21,817 nucleotides of DNA from CAZYCC01 sp964645985 (GTDB lineage Bacteria > Bacillota > Clostridia > Oscillospirales > CAG-272), in contig CAZYCC010000020.1 of assembly GCA_964645985.1 (NCBI GenBank), positions 1 to 21,817 on the forward strand, read 5' to 3'. The notes beneath the pieces are model-generated. The model worked only from the letters and a program-made list of their open reading frames with translations. It was not told the origin of the DNA and ran no database searches. Position 1 is the stretch's first letter. Every line of letters begins with the position of its first letter. Made by a program: the position numbers and the translations under genes. Shown here piece by piece: positions 14,773 through 21,703 of this stretch.

Positions 14773-14803
14773 GCAAAACCCGCCCCCAGGGGGCGGGTTT
14801 TGC
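14773..14803 (-). terminator. bidirectional terminator downstream of the UDG gene
   Basis: Two perfect 15-bp arms (14773-14787 and 14789-14803), GCAAAACCCGCCCCC and its complement, around a single A. On the minus strand the stem ends GGGTTTTGC, 63 bp past the stop of the uracil-DNA glycosylase gene. The symmetry allows action in both directions. Confidence 0.75.
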
Positions 14804-14865
14804 GATGGTTTTCGCCGCGTGTCGCCGGGCGCTTTCGCGGGGTTTTCTCGCGGCGGTGCGGGTTC

Positions 14866-15861
14866 TCATTCCCCGGATTTTTCCCCCTCCTCCTTTATCA
14901 TTTCGTCATACCTTCGCTTGAGTTCCTTCATATCCCGGAGCATCTCCTCGCGGCGCGAGCCGTCGCGCAGGAGCAGCGCGGGGTGGTAGACCGCCGTGAG
15001 CAGGAATTTGCCCTTTTGTTCATATTGACCGTGCTCGCGCGTGATTTTGAACTCCGGGTGGATGAGGCGGCTCGCCGCCACGCGCCCGAGGCAGCAGATG
15101 ATTTTCGGGTCAACGAGGCGCACCTGCTCGCGCAGGAAGGCGATGCAGGCGTCCTCCTCGGGGGGCTGCGGGTCGCGGTTGCGCGGCGGACGGCACTTCA
15201 GGATGTTGCAGATATACACCTCCGAGCGTTCAATTCCTACAGCTTCAAGGTAGAGATTGAACAGCTCGCCCGCCTCGCCGACGAAAGGAACGCCGGTCTC
15301 ATCCTCCCGCCCGCCCGGCGCCTCCCCGACAAAAAGGAGGCTCGCCGCACGATCTCCGTCGCCGATGACGACATTCTTGCGCGTCTCGCACAGGCCGCAG
15401 CGCCGGCAGGAGGCTACCTCCGCCTCGAGCCGCGCCCAGCGCGCGGCGGGAGGGAGGTCTGTGCGCGGCAGGAACGCGCCCTGCCCCTCGCCCGGCGGCG
15501 GTGTGCTGTCCCCGGGGAGCGGCTCGGGAAGCGGCTCGCCGCCCACCTCGCCGAGCGAAGAAGAATCGCCCGCTTTGCCGGGTGAATCGCTTCCCACCTC
15601 GCCGAGTGTAGAGCCGCCGGTCTCATCAGGCGAAGAGCGGCTACCCGCTTTGCCGAGCGAATCGCCGCTCACTTTGCCGGGTGAATCGCCGCGCCGCGCG
15701 GCTTTGGGGAGCGGCTTTGCCGCGGCGGAGCTGTCGCCCGAGCGCATCGCGGTGACGCGAATACCGGGGGAGGACTCCCCGGCGGCGGAGCTGCCGCCCG
15801 CCTCGCCGGGGAGATCCTCGCGCGCGGGAAGCGGGGCGGCGGGGGGTTTCAAATCAAGCAA
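14866..15861 (-). CDS. uracil-DNA glycosylase, family 4 (Fe-S), with long repetitive N-terminal extension
   Basis: Removes uracil from DNA at the first step of base excision repair. The catalytic part spans residues about 139-331. VGEAPGGREDETGVPFVGEA (178-197) is motif 1, and VYHPALLLR (291-299) is motif 2 with His293. Likely 4Fe-4S ligands are Cys152 and Cys155 (SCRRC), Cys223 (LKCRPP) and Cys239 (EEDACIAFL). Family members are commonly about 200 residues; here about 138 extra residues come first. They are rich in Gly, Ser, Pro, Glu and Lys, with six or so degenerate repeats of GDSPGKVS / STLGEVGS type (about 58-108), presumably a disordered tail. The chosen start is a TTG at 15861 with a weak AGGTG before it; an ATG at residue 39 is an alternative. 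The catalytic domain is not in doubt, the start is. It stands alone, followed by the terminator at 14773-14803. Confidence 0.9.
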   Translation of the reverse strand: MLDLKPPAAPLPAREDLPGEAGGSSAAGESSPGIRVTAMRSGDSSAAAKPLPKAARRGDSPGKVSGDSLGKAGSRSSPDETGGSTLGEVGSDSPGKAGDSSSLGEVGGEPLPEPLPGDSTPPPGEGQGAFLPRTDLPPAARWARLEAEVASCRRCGLCETRKNVVIGDGDRAASLLFVGEAPGGREDETGVPFVGEAGELFNLYLEAVGIERSEVYICNILKCRPPRNRDPQPPEEDACIAFLREQVRLVDPKIICCLGRVAASRLIHPEFKITREHGQYEQKGKFLLTAVYHPALLLRDGSRREEMLRDMKELKRRYDEMIKEEGEKSGE

Positions 15862-16246
15862 AATGCACCTAACCTAAAAGAAGGGGACGCGGAACGCAGC
15901 TCGCGCGGTTCACCCGCTAGCACGGGACGCAGGGGGGCGCGGGGACGCACTGCTCGCCCGCAAGAGCGGAGCCGCGCGGGGAAAACGGCGCGCGGAGGCA
16001 AAAGCGGCGTGTGGCGAAGCCTCTTGCCCGAAACTGCGCGCGGGTCACGCGGGGCGCGGGGGTCCCTCGCGGGGGCGGCGCGGGCGGGGCGGCGCGGGGC
16101 GCGCGGCTCCGCGCAGGAGCGGTGCGCGGGCGGCGGAAAGATGTCACTTTTTCGCGCCGCGCGGGGAGAGGACCCTCTCGCGCGGCGCGCTGAGCGCGTG
16201 GGCGATGTTCATTTCCCGAAAGCGAGGAGGGGAAATAGAACAGAGC
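15862..16246. other. GC-rich gene-free stretch with one large inverted repeat
   Basis: No gene is supported. At 16154-16188 GCGCCGCGC pairs with GCGCGGCGC, with an inner GAGAGG/CCTCTC stem. A run of five T lies just left of it (16148-16152), on the wrong side for a plus-strand terminator, and reads as A on the minus strand. No clear terminator for the lipoprotein gene or promoter for the UDG gene is visible. Confidence 0.4.
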
Positions 16247-17143
16247 TCACTTTTCGATGAGGCAGCTGGGGGTGATATTTTGCGTGCCGGGGCAGTTGAG
16301 CGTCTTGCCGGCGGCGCGCGCCGTCACGCTCCCGCCGGTAATGGAGATGTCGTTTTCCGCCTGGAGCGCGTCGTCCTCCGCATCGATGCTGACGTTGCCG
16401 CCGCTCACGAGGACAAAGCCCTTGCCCGCGTCAAGCGTCGTCGATTTGAGGCCGTCGTTTCCCGCCTTGACGGTGAGGCTCCCGCTCTCCACCGTAATAC
16501 TGTCCTTGCCGCGCACGCCGGTGTTGATGGCGTTGACGGTAATCGCCCCCTCGGCAAACTTGATGTCGTTTTTTGAGGAGATACCGTTTTTGTAATTTGC
16601 CGAGACGGATAGAGATCCGCTGCCCGCGAAGGAGAGGTCGTCTGCGCTGTAGATGCAGGCGTTCGGCTCGTCGTCTGAGGTGGCGAACTCGTAATCTACG
16701 CCGTCGGTGAAGCTGTTCACGGAGCCTTCCGCGAGGTAAATCTCGACCTTGTCGGAGGAGGCGCAGTAGAGCGGCGCGCTCGTGCTGCAGCTGACGCTGA
16801 CATTGTTCAAAACGAGGGTGACCTTCTCTGTCTTTTGAACATTTACGAGAATCTGCCCGTCCTCCAAGGTGCCGGTCAGCTCGTAAACGCCCGCCGCCGA
16901 AATTGTTACTTTTTTATCGGCAAAGGCGGCGCCGCTGCCGCTCACCTCGGCGGAGTCGCCCTCGCACTCAATTTTCGTCGTCGCGGTGGGAGTGGTCGAC
17001 GCGGCGGGCGTTTCGCTCGATTGCGGCGCGGGGTCGGGGGAGGGCGCGGGATCCTCGGGCTTCTGCCCGCAGGAGAGCAGCGCCGCGGCGAGGGCGAGCG
17101 CGAGCAGCGCCGCGAGCGCGCGGGCGATTCTTCTTTTCTTCAT
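16247..17143 (-). CDS. Cthe_2159-type carbohydrate-binding lipoprotein (DUF4353)
   Basis: A 298-residue surface lipoprotein. The N-terminus MKKRRIARALAALLALALAA continues ALLSC, a lipobox with Cys25 as the lipid-modified residue. A Ser/Thr/Pro-rich linker (28-56) follows. The rest shows the repeating short strands of a right-handed beta-helix, such as VTISAAGVYELTGTLEDGQI, SADDLSFAGSGSLSVSANYK, GISSKNDIKFAEGAITVNAI, GVRGKDSITVESGSLTVKAG and ENDISITGGSVTA. This pattern is that of the Cthe_2159 family, whose founding member binds cellulose and polygalacturonic acid. Binding of plant or host polysaccharide at the cell surface is therefore likely but not shown here. GAGGAT five bases before the ATG supports the start. 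Many relatives are longer, so this may be a short version. It has no obvious operon partner; hpf lies divergently. Confidence 0.85.
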   Translation of the reverse strand: MKKRRIARALAALLALALAAALLSCGQKPEDPAPSPDPAPQSSETPAASTTPTATTKIECEGDSAEVSGSGAAFADKKVTISAAGVYELTGTLEDGQILVNVQKTEKVTLVLNNVSVSCSTSAPLYCASSDKVEIYLAEGSVNSFTDGVDYEFATSDDEPNACIYSADDLSFAGSGSLSVSANYKNGISSKNDIKFAEGAITVNAINTGVRGKDSITVESGSLTVKAGNDGLKSTTLDAGKGFVLVSGGNVSIDAEDDALQAENDISITGGSVTARAAGKTLNCPGTQNITPSCLIEK

Positions 17144-17325
17144 GGCTATCCTCTTTTTCTGTAGAGCGTTCGCGCTTTGAAATTTGCGCGGAGAAAGGCG
17201 GTTTTGCCCGCGGCGCACCCTTTGCGGGCGGAAACTGTCGCGGCGGGGTTCTTTCGGGCGGGAGTGCCGCGCGCGGTCTTTTTCTCTTGTGCGAGGGCAA
17301 CCCTCACGCCGGGGGAGCGGGCGAG

Positions 17326-17354
17326 TTGCATTCGCGCGCGGTTTATGGTATACT
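17326..17354 (+). promoter_or_regulatory. sigma-A promoter TTGCAT-17-TATACT for hpf
   Basis: The -35 TTGCAT is at 17326-17331 and the -10 TATACT at 17349-17354, spacer 17 bp. Transcription would begin near 17361, leaving a leader of about 305 nt before hpf. The -35 and -10 boxes are the same as those of the trkA promoter. No sigma-B or sigma-H type promoter is evident. Confidence 0.8.
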
Positions 17355-17665
17355 TTTCGGGGGGGAGAGCGCGGCGCGGCTCGCTTTGCCGTTAGTGCGG
17401 GTTTGCCGTGGTTACGACTTTGCCGTCGGCGATCTCGCTGTGGGATCGACTTCGCCGTTAGTGCGGGTTTGCCGTGGACAATCGGCTCACCCTTTGCGCG
17501 AGCACGACCTTGCGGGCGGCGCGGCTTTCTCGTGGGAAAACCGGAGCTGCCTCGCCGTGAAAAGGTCTTTGCCGTGAGCGCGGGTTTGTCACGCGGAGGT
17601 CACGAGTACTTCATATTACGGTCATTTTATCGACATATTATTTACACAACTTTTGGAGGTATCAA
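17355..17665 (+). other. long repeat-bearing leader of hpf
   Basis: The stretch between the promoter and the hpf start. It holds the 24-bp repeat listed separately and five copies of TTTGCCG. The last 60 bases (17600-17660) are A/T-rich and end with the ribosome site. A frame running through it to 17669 translates the repeats as FAVSAGLPW twice and FAVSAGLSRG once, but it overlaps the hpf start and looks non-genic. Confidence 0.5.
17388..17590 (+). repeat. 24-bp exact repeat (17388-17411, 17454-17477) plus degenerate third copy (about 17571-17590)
   Basis: Two identical 24-bp copies, containing TTAGTGCGGGTTTGCC, start 66 bp apart. A third, altered copy begins 117 bp after the second. All lie in the hpf leader. 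Both distances are multiples of three. No known element matches. Confidence 0.8.
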
Positions 17666-18214
17666 ATGAAATTGCAGGTAGTCGGGCGGGGGACCGAGGT
17701 GCCGCGCGCCTTTGAGCAGGTCGCGCCCAAGCGCCTTTCGAAACTCGACAAATTTTTCCCGCAGGACGCCGAGGCGACCATCAAACTCAAGACCCGGCGC
17801 AGCAGCGGCGAGGACGTCGTCGAGCTGACCGTGCAGAGCGCGGCGCTCACCGTGCGCGCCGAGAAGACGGCGGAGAGCTACCAGAGCGCGCTCGATGAGG
17901 CGGTCGACGCCATTGTGCGCCAGATTCGCAAGAACAAGACCCGCCTCGAGCGCCGCCTGCGCGACGGCGCGTTCAAGGAGGACGCCGCCGAGGCGGGAAC
18001 GCCTCTTCCCGAGGAGGAGAGCGGCGAGACGCCGATTCGCTACAAGAGCTTCCGCTTCAAGCCGATGTCTCCCGAGGAGGCCACGCTGCAAATGCAGCTG
18101 CTCGGACACAGCTTCTATGTGTTCGAGAACGACGCGACCGGCGAGGTCAACGTCGTCTACGCGCGCCGCGACGGCGGCTTCGGCTGCATCGAGCCGGGCG
18201 ACCACCGCGAGTAA
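17666..18214 (+). CDS. hpf: ribosome hibernation promoting factor, long form
   Basis: Binds the small ribosomal subunit in slow growth and, in its long form, pairs two 70S ribosomes into inactive 100S dimers. The 182-residue length fits the long form. The N-terminal domain (1 to about 105) covers MKLQVVGRGTEV, LSKLDKFF, TVQSAALTVRAEKTAESYQS and ALDEAVDAIVRQIRKNKTRL. A linker (about 106-124) leads to the C-terminal dimerisation domain YKSFRFKPMSPEEATLQMQL followed by LGHSFYVFENDATGEVNVVY. GGAGGT at 17655-17660, five bases before the ATG, sets the start. It is preceded by a sigma-A promoter and a long repeat-rich leader and followed 38 bp later by a terminator, so it is a single-gene unit. Confidence 0.96.
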   Translation: MKLQVVGRGTEVPRAFEQVAPKRLSKLDKFFPQDAEATIKLKTRRSSGEDVVELTVQSAALTVRAEKTAESYQSALDEAVDAIVRQIRKNKTRLERRLRDGAFKEDAAEAGTPLPEEESGETPIRYKSFRFKPMSPEEATLQMQLLGHSFYVFENDATGEVNVVYARRDGGFGCIEPGDHRE

Positions 18215-18252
18215 GCGCCGCGAGGCGCCCCGCTCCCCATCGTTTCCCCTCA

Positions 18253-18289
18253 CCCCCCGGCATCGCGGATTCCGGGGGGTTGTTTTGCG
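18253..18289 (+). terminator. hpf terminator, first copy of a 37-nt structured repeat
   Basis: CCCCCCGG pairs with CCGGGGGG. Inside, ATC pairs with GAT around a GCG triloop after one C-T mismatch. TTGTTTTGCG follows. It lies 38 bp past the hpf stop. An exact second copy occurs at 18547-18583, loop included. Confidence 0.85.
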
Positions 18290-18546
18290 CCCCCTCGGGT
18301 GCGTGCGGGATTTGGGAAGAAACTGCACAGGCGAGTTCTACCCTTCACGCCGAGCGGGGATTCCCCTTTGCGGCGGAGAGCGGCGGGAGCGCAGCAGTAT
18401 GCGCCGGATCGACGCGGAGATCCGCGCGGGAAATAAAACGGCAGCGCGAAGGACGAACGCCCTCGCCGCACCCTCGCGGGGAGAAACGCGCGGGCGAACC
18501 CCCACGTCACCCTCTCACGGGGAGAGCCGCCCCGCGCCCCCGCATT
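18290..18546. other. gene-free spacer between two identical terminator repeats
   Basis: 257 bp with no supported gene. Near its right end two related blocks, CACCCTCGCGGGGAGA (about 18469-18484) and CACCCTCTCACGGGGAGA (about 18508-18525), can form small stems. The sequence is probably intergenic repeat material. Confidence 0.4.
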
Positions 18547-18583
18547 CCCCCCGGCATCGCGGATTCCGGGGGGTTGTTTTGCG
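18547..18583 (+). repeat. second exact copy of the 37-nt terminator repeat
   Basis: All 37 bases match 18253-18289, while the sequence on both sides differs. The T-rich side again faces right, away from trkH, whose stop at 18588 lies just beyond. As a leftward terminator for trkH it lacks a T run. This points to a dispersed repeat family rather than a dedicated trkH terminator. Confidence 0.85.
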
Positions 18584-18587
18584 TGTC

Positions 18588-20036
18588 TCAGGCGCGCTTC
18601 CAAGTGTTCGGGAGGAAGAGAATGAGAATGGGGAAGATCTCGAGTCGCCCCGCGAGCATATCGAAGATGAGGACGAGCTTGGAGAGAGCGCCGTACCCCG
18701 CGTAGGTGCAAGTCGCGCCGACCGCGTCAAATCCGGGGCCGATATTGTTGAAGCAGGCCATGACGGCGGAGAAGTTGCTCGTCACCGAAAAACCGTCAAA
18801 GGAGATGAGGAGGAAACTGACGATCACAAGCAGAACATAGGCGGCAAGGTAGGAGTTCACCCCCGAGAGGACCTTCTCGTCGACCGCGCGCCCGTTCATC
18901 TTGACCGCCTGCACCTGCTGCGGGCGCACCGCGCGACGGATATTGCGCGCCATCCCCTTCATCAAGAGGACGATGCGCGCCACCTTGATCCCGCCGCCGG
19001 TACTGCCGGCGCAGGCGCCGACCATCATCAGGCAGAGCAGCAGGCCCCGCGAGAAGGCGGGCCAGGTGTCGAAATTGCAGGTGGCGAAGCCCGCCGTCGT
19101 CATAATGCTCGCGACCTGAAAAGCGGCGTGGCGCAGGCTCTGCCCAAAGCTCGCGAACAAATGGAAGATATTGACCGTCACGAGCGCGACGCTGCCGGCG
19201 ACGATGAGAAGGTAGGTGCGCAACTCCTCGTCTTTGAAAAGTTCCCGCACGCGCCCGAGGAGAAGCAGGTAGTGGCAGTTGAAGTTGATACCGAACAGCA
19301 GCAGAAAGACGGTCGTCACCACCTGAATGTAGGGCGAGTAGCTCATCATGCTGTCGTTGCGCACGCCGAAGCCGCCGGTGCCCGCCGTGCCGAAGGCGAT
19401 ACAGAGCGAGTCGAAGAGAGACATCCCGCCGAAGAGCAGAAAGATAACGTCAAGGACGGTCAGCACGACATAGATAGCGTAGAGGATAAAGGCGGTCTTG
19501 CGCATGCGCGGGACGATTTTTCCCACGTCCGGCCCCGGGGACTCGGCGCGCAGCAGGTGCATAGCGCCCCCCGTGGGGCTCGCCGGCAAAATGGCGAGCA
19601 GGAAAACGAGCACGCCCATGCCGCCAATCCAGTGGGTGAAGCTGCGCCAAAAGAGCATACCGCGCGGCAGCGCCTCCACATCAGCGACGACCGAGGCGCC
19701 GGTCGTTGTGAAGCCCGAGACCGTCTCAAAGAGCGCGTCGACAAAGTTGGGTATGCAGCCCGAGAGGACGAACGGCAGGCATCCGAGCAGACCCATCAGT
19801 ATCCAGCCGACCCCCGCGCAAACAAGCCCCTCCCGCGCGTGAAACGCGCTGCGCGCGCCGCGCGAGAGCAGCCACAGCGCCCCCGCGAGCGCGAGCCCCA
19901 CCCCTATCGTCACGCCAAAGGCGAGCGAGTCGCGCGCGCTGTCCCGGAAAATCGAAATGCCGAGCGGCGGGAGCATAAAGAGGCAGGTGACGCAGAGCAG
20001 CTGGGCGGTGAATCGCCCCATTTTTTTGTAATTCAT
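18588..20036 (-). CDS. trkH: TrkH-family potassium uptake protein, membrane subunit
   Basis: The K+-conducting subunit of the Trk/Ktr uptake system in the cytoplasmic membrane. The 482 residues hold about ten hydrophobic segments. The four pore-loop regions of the family are visible: LFETVSGFTTTGASV (about 102-116), CIAFGTAGTGGFGV, ASIMTTAGFATCNFDTWP and CFNNIGPGFDAVG. VGACAGSTGGGIKVARI between the third and fourth is also characteristic. The protein ends FLPNTWKRA, so the C-terminus is complete. The ATG at 20036 is the natural N-terminus (MNYKKMGRF), but no ribosome site is visible before it; the scaffold gap lies 80 bp upstream. It follows trkA on the same strand and is probably cotranscribed with it. 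Confidence 0.95.
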   Translation of the reverse strand: MNYKKMGRFTAQLLCVTCLFMLPPLGISIFRDSARDSLAFGVTIGVGLALAGALWLLSRGARSAFHAREGLVCAGVGWILMGLLGCLPFVLSGCIPNFVDALFETVSGFTTTGASVVADVEALPRGMLFWRSFTHWIGGMGVLVFLLAILPASPTGGAMHLLRAESPGPDVGKIVPRMRKTAFILYAIYVVLTVLDVIFLLFGGMSLFDSLCIAFGTAGTGGFGVRNDSMMSYSPYIQVVTTVFLLLFGINFNCHYLLLLGRVRELFKDEELRTYLLIVAGSVALVTVNIFHLFASFGQSLRHAAFQVASIMTTAGFATCNFDTWPAFSRGLLLCLMMVGACAGSTGGGIKVARIVLLMKGMARNIRRAVRPQQVQAVKMNGRAVDEKVLSGVNSYLAAYVLLVIVSFLLISFDGFSVTSNFSAVMACFNNIGPGFDAVGATCTYAGYGALSKLVLIFDMLAGRLEIFPILILFLPNTWKRA

Positions 20037-20115
20037 ACAAGGTCAGTCGGCGAGGCGATGAGGAAAGGGGGGTTCCGGGAAACCCGAGGACGCGCGGCGC
20101 GGGAGCGCGGCGCGG

Positions 20116-20215
20116 NNNNNNNNNNNNNNNNNNNNNNNNNNNNNNNNNNNNNNNNNNNNNNNNNNNNNNNNNNNNNNNNNNNNNNNNNNNNNNNNNNNNN
20201 NNNNNNNNNNNNNNN
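20116..20215. other. assembly gap of exactly 100 N
   Basis: A fixed-length run of N between the trkA stop and the trkH start. The true distance and content are unknown. The flanks (GCGCGGCGCGG on the left) are very GC-rich, probably the reason for the break. Confidence 0.99.
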
Positions 20216-20225
20216 GCGGGCGCGG

Positions 20226-21641
20226 TTACTCGCGCTCGAAGATGTCGTTGAACTGGCGGATGCCGCCGCCGCAGGAGACGACCACGACCGTGTCGCCCTC
20301 GCGGAAGGAGCTGTCGCCGCCGGGAATTTCGGTTCTCGTTCCGCGCGTAATGCTCGCGATGAGCACATTGCGCTTGAGGCGCAGCGCCTTGAGCGGCTCG
20401 CCGCAGTGATCGCAGCTCTCATCGAGCAGAAATTCGCCCGCCTCCGCCGCGCCATCGGCGATGAAGTGAATGCCCACCGCCGCACCCTTGCTGTTTTGCA
20501 GCGCGCGCACGACGCGCACGATGTCATCGCAGGAGATTTTGCGCGGGCTGATGACGCTGCCGAGCGGCAGGCTGTCGATCACCTTCTGATCCTCCACGCG
20601 CCCGAGTTTCGTGATGATCTTGGGCACGCCGAAGCTGCGCGCGTAGAGCGAAAGCACCATGTTCAGCTCGTCTAGGCCCGTGAGCGCGACCATCGCGTCG
20701 CAGGAGGCAAGACCCTCGCTCTCGAGCAGCTCCCGCGAGCTGACATCGCCGTTGATGACGCTCGCAGAGTCGAGCATATTCGCCAGTTTCTCGCACAGCT
20801 CCTTGTTGCGCTCGATGAGCGTGACCGAAACGCCCTTGCGCTCCAGCTCCCGCGCGAGATAAATGCTGATGTTGCTGCCCCCCGCAAGCATCACGCGCTT
20901 TGCCGGGTGGGTGAGAATGCCGAGGTTCTTCAGCAGGGCGTTGAGGTTGTCGGAGGACGCCGTGACGAAGATGCTGTCCCCCTCGCGCAGGACAAAATCG
21001 CCCGAGGGGATAACCGTCTTCTCGCCGCGCTGCACCGCGCAGATGAGAACTTTGCACCCCGCCACACCGCTAAGGTCCCGCAGCGAAAGATCCCGCAAGG
21101 GGCTGCCCGCCTCGACTTTCAGCTCGACAATTTCGGTGCGGCCTTTCGCGAAGCAGTCGCGCTTGAGGAAGGCGGGGTACTGTAGCAGGCGCCCTATCTC
21201 GCTCGCCGCCTTCTGCTCGGGGTTGACAATAAACTCCACGCCGAAGAGATCCTTCATCGAGGCGATCTGCTCGGCGTAGGCGGGGTTGCGCACGCGCGCG
21301 ATGGTGCGAAGGTCCCGGTTGATGGCGTGCGCCGTCACGCAGGAGAGCAAATTGACCTCGTCGCTGCCGGTGACGGCGATCAGCAGATCCGCGTCCTGCA
21401 CGCCCGCGGCGTACAGGGTATCGTTCGTCACGCAGTTGCCCACTCTACCGATAACGTCGAGGTTCTCGGTCGCGTCGAGCGCCGCTTGGCTGCTGTCGAT
21501 AATCGTCAGATCGTGCCCCTCGAGCAGCAGCCGGGTCGTCACGGTCAGCCCGAGCTTGCCTGCCCCCGCCACGAGGATCTTCATCCGCCGCTTGCCCGCC
21601 TCGCCGCGCTCGCGCTCGGGGATCTTGCGCAAAAGTGCCAT
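20226..21641 (-). CDS. trkA: Trk system potassium uptake protein, cytoplasmic NAD-binding subunit
   Basis: Gates the TrkH channel from the cytoplasm by binding nucleotide. It has two RCK units, like E. coli TrkA. The first Rossmann domain starts MKILVAGAGKLGLTV (GxGxxG at 26-31) and has IIDSS with the acidic residue after strand two; its RCK-C part ends near SDNLNALLKNLG. The second starts KRVMLAGGSNISIYLA (about 249-264), followed by LIERNKELCE, NGDVSS and a second RCK-C ending FNDIFERE. The second RCK-C carries an unusual CDHC (about 410-413). The ATG at 21641 follows AAGGAAG and gives 471 residues. Starting at the next ATG (21584) gives 452, closer to E. coli TrkA (458), but with a poor ribosome site. 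Its promoter is at 21675-21703; trkH follows. Confidence 0.95.
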   Translation of the reverse strand: MALLRKIPERERGEAGKRRMKILVAGAGKLGLTVTTRLLLEGHDLTIIDSSQAALDATENLDVIGRVGNCVTNDTLYAAGVQDADLLIAVTGSDEVNLLSCVTAHAINRDLRTIARVRNPAYAEQIASMKDLFGVEFIVNPEQKAASEIGRLLQYPAFLKRDCFAKGRTEIVELKVEAGSPLRDLSLRDLSGVAGCKVLICAVQRGEKTVIPSGDFVLREGDSIFVTASSDNLNALLKNLGILTHPAKRVMLAGGSNISIYLARELERKGVSVTLIERNKELCEKLANMLDSASVINGDVSSRELLESEGLASCDAMVALTGLDELNMVLSLYARSFGVPKIITKLGRVEDQKVIDSLPLGSVISPRKISCDDIVRVVRALQNSKGAAVGIHFIADGAAEAGEFLLDESCDHCGEPLKALRLKRNVLIASITRGTRTEIPGGDSSFREGDTVVVVSCGGGIRQFNDIFERE

Positions 21642-21674
21642 AGCTTCCTTCCATTCGAGAAAAAAGTTGCCCAC

Positions 21675-21703
21675 AGTATAGCACAAGCGAACCCGAAATG
21701 CAA
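21675..21703 (-). promoter_or_regulatory. sigma-A promoter TTGCAT-17-TATACT for trkAH
   Basis: On the minus strand the -35 TTGCAT is at 21703-21698 and the -10 TATACT at 21680-21675, spacer 17 bp. Transcription would start near 21668, only about 27 nt before the ATG at 21641. That short leader supports the upstream start choice for trkA. The sequence from 21704 to the window end is GC-rich and holds nothing I recognise. Confidence 0.85.

Noticed and set aside
17184..17669. 161-codon plus-strand frame with FAVSAGL repeated three times
   Set aside because: It starts before the hpf promoter, ends inside the hpf start codon region and has Arg/Gly-rich low-complexity sequence. The repeats are better described as DNA repeats in the leader.
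18547..18583. Dedicated trkH terminator
   Set aside because: Read on the minus strand the stem is followed by AATGCGGG, with no T run; the T-rich side faces right. Listed as a repeat copy instead.
17895..20675. 926-codon plus-strand frame spanning hpf, trkH and the N gap
   Set aside because: It exists only because N bases are read through and the region is GC-rich; it is antisense to trkH and trkA and out of frame with hpf.
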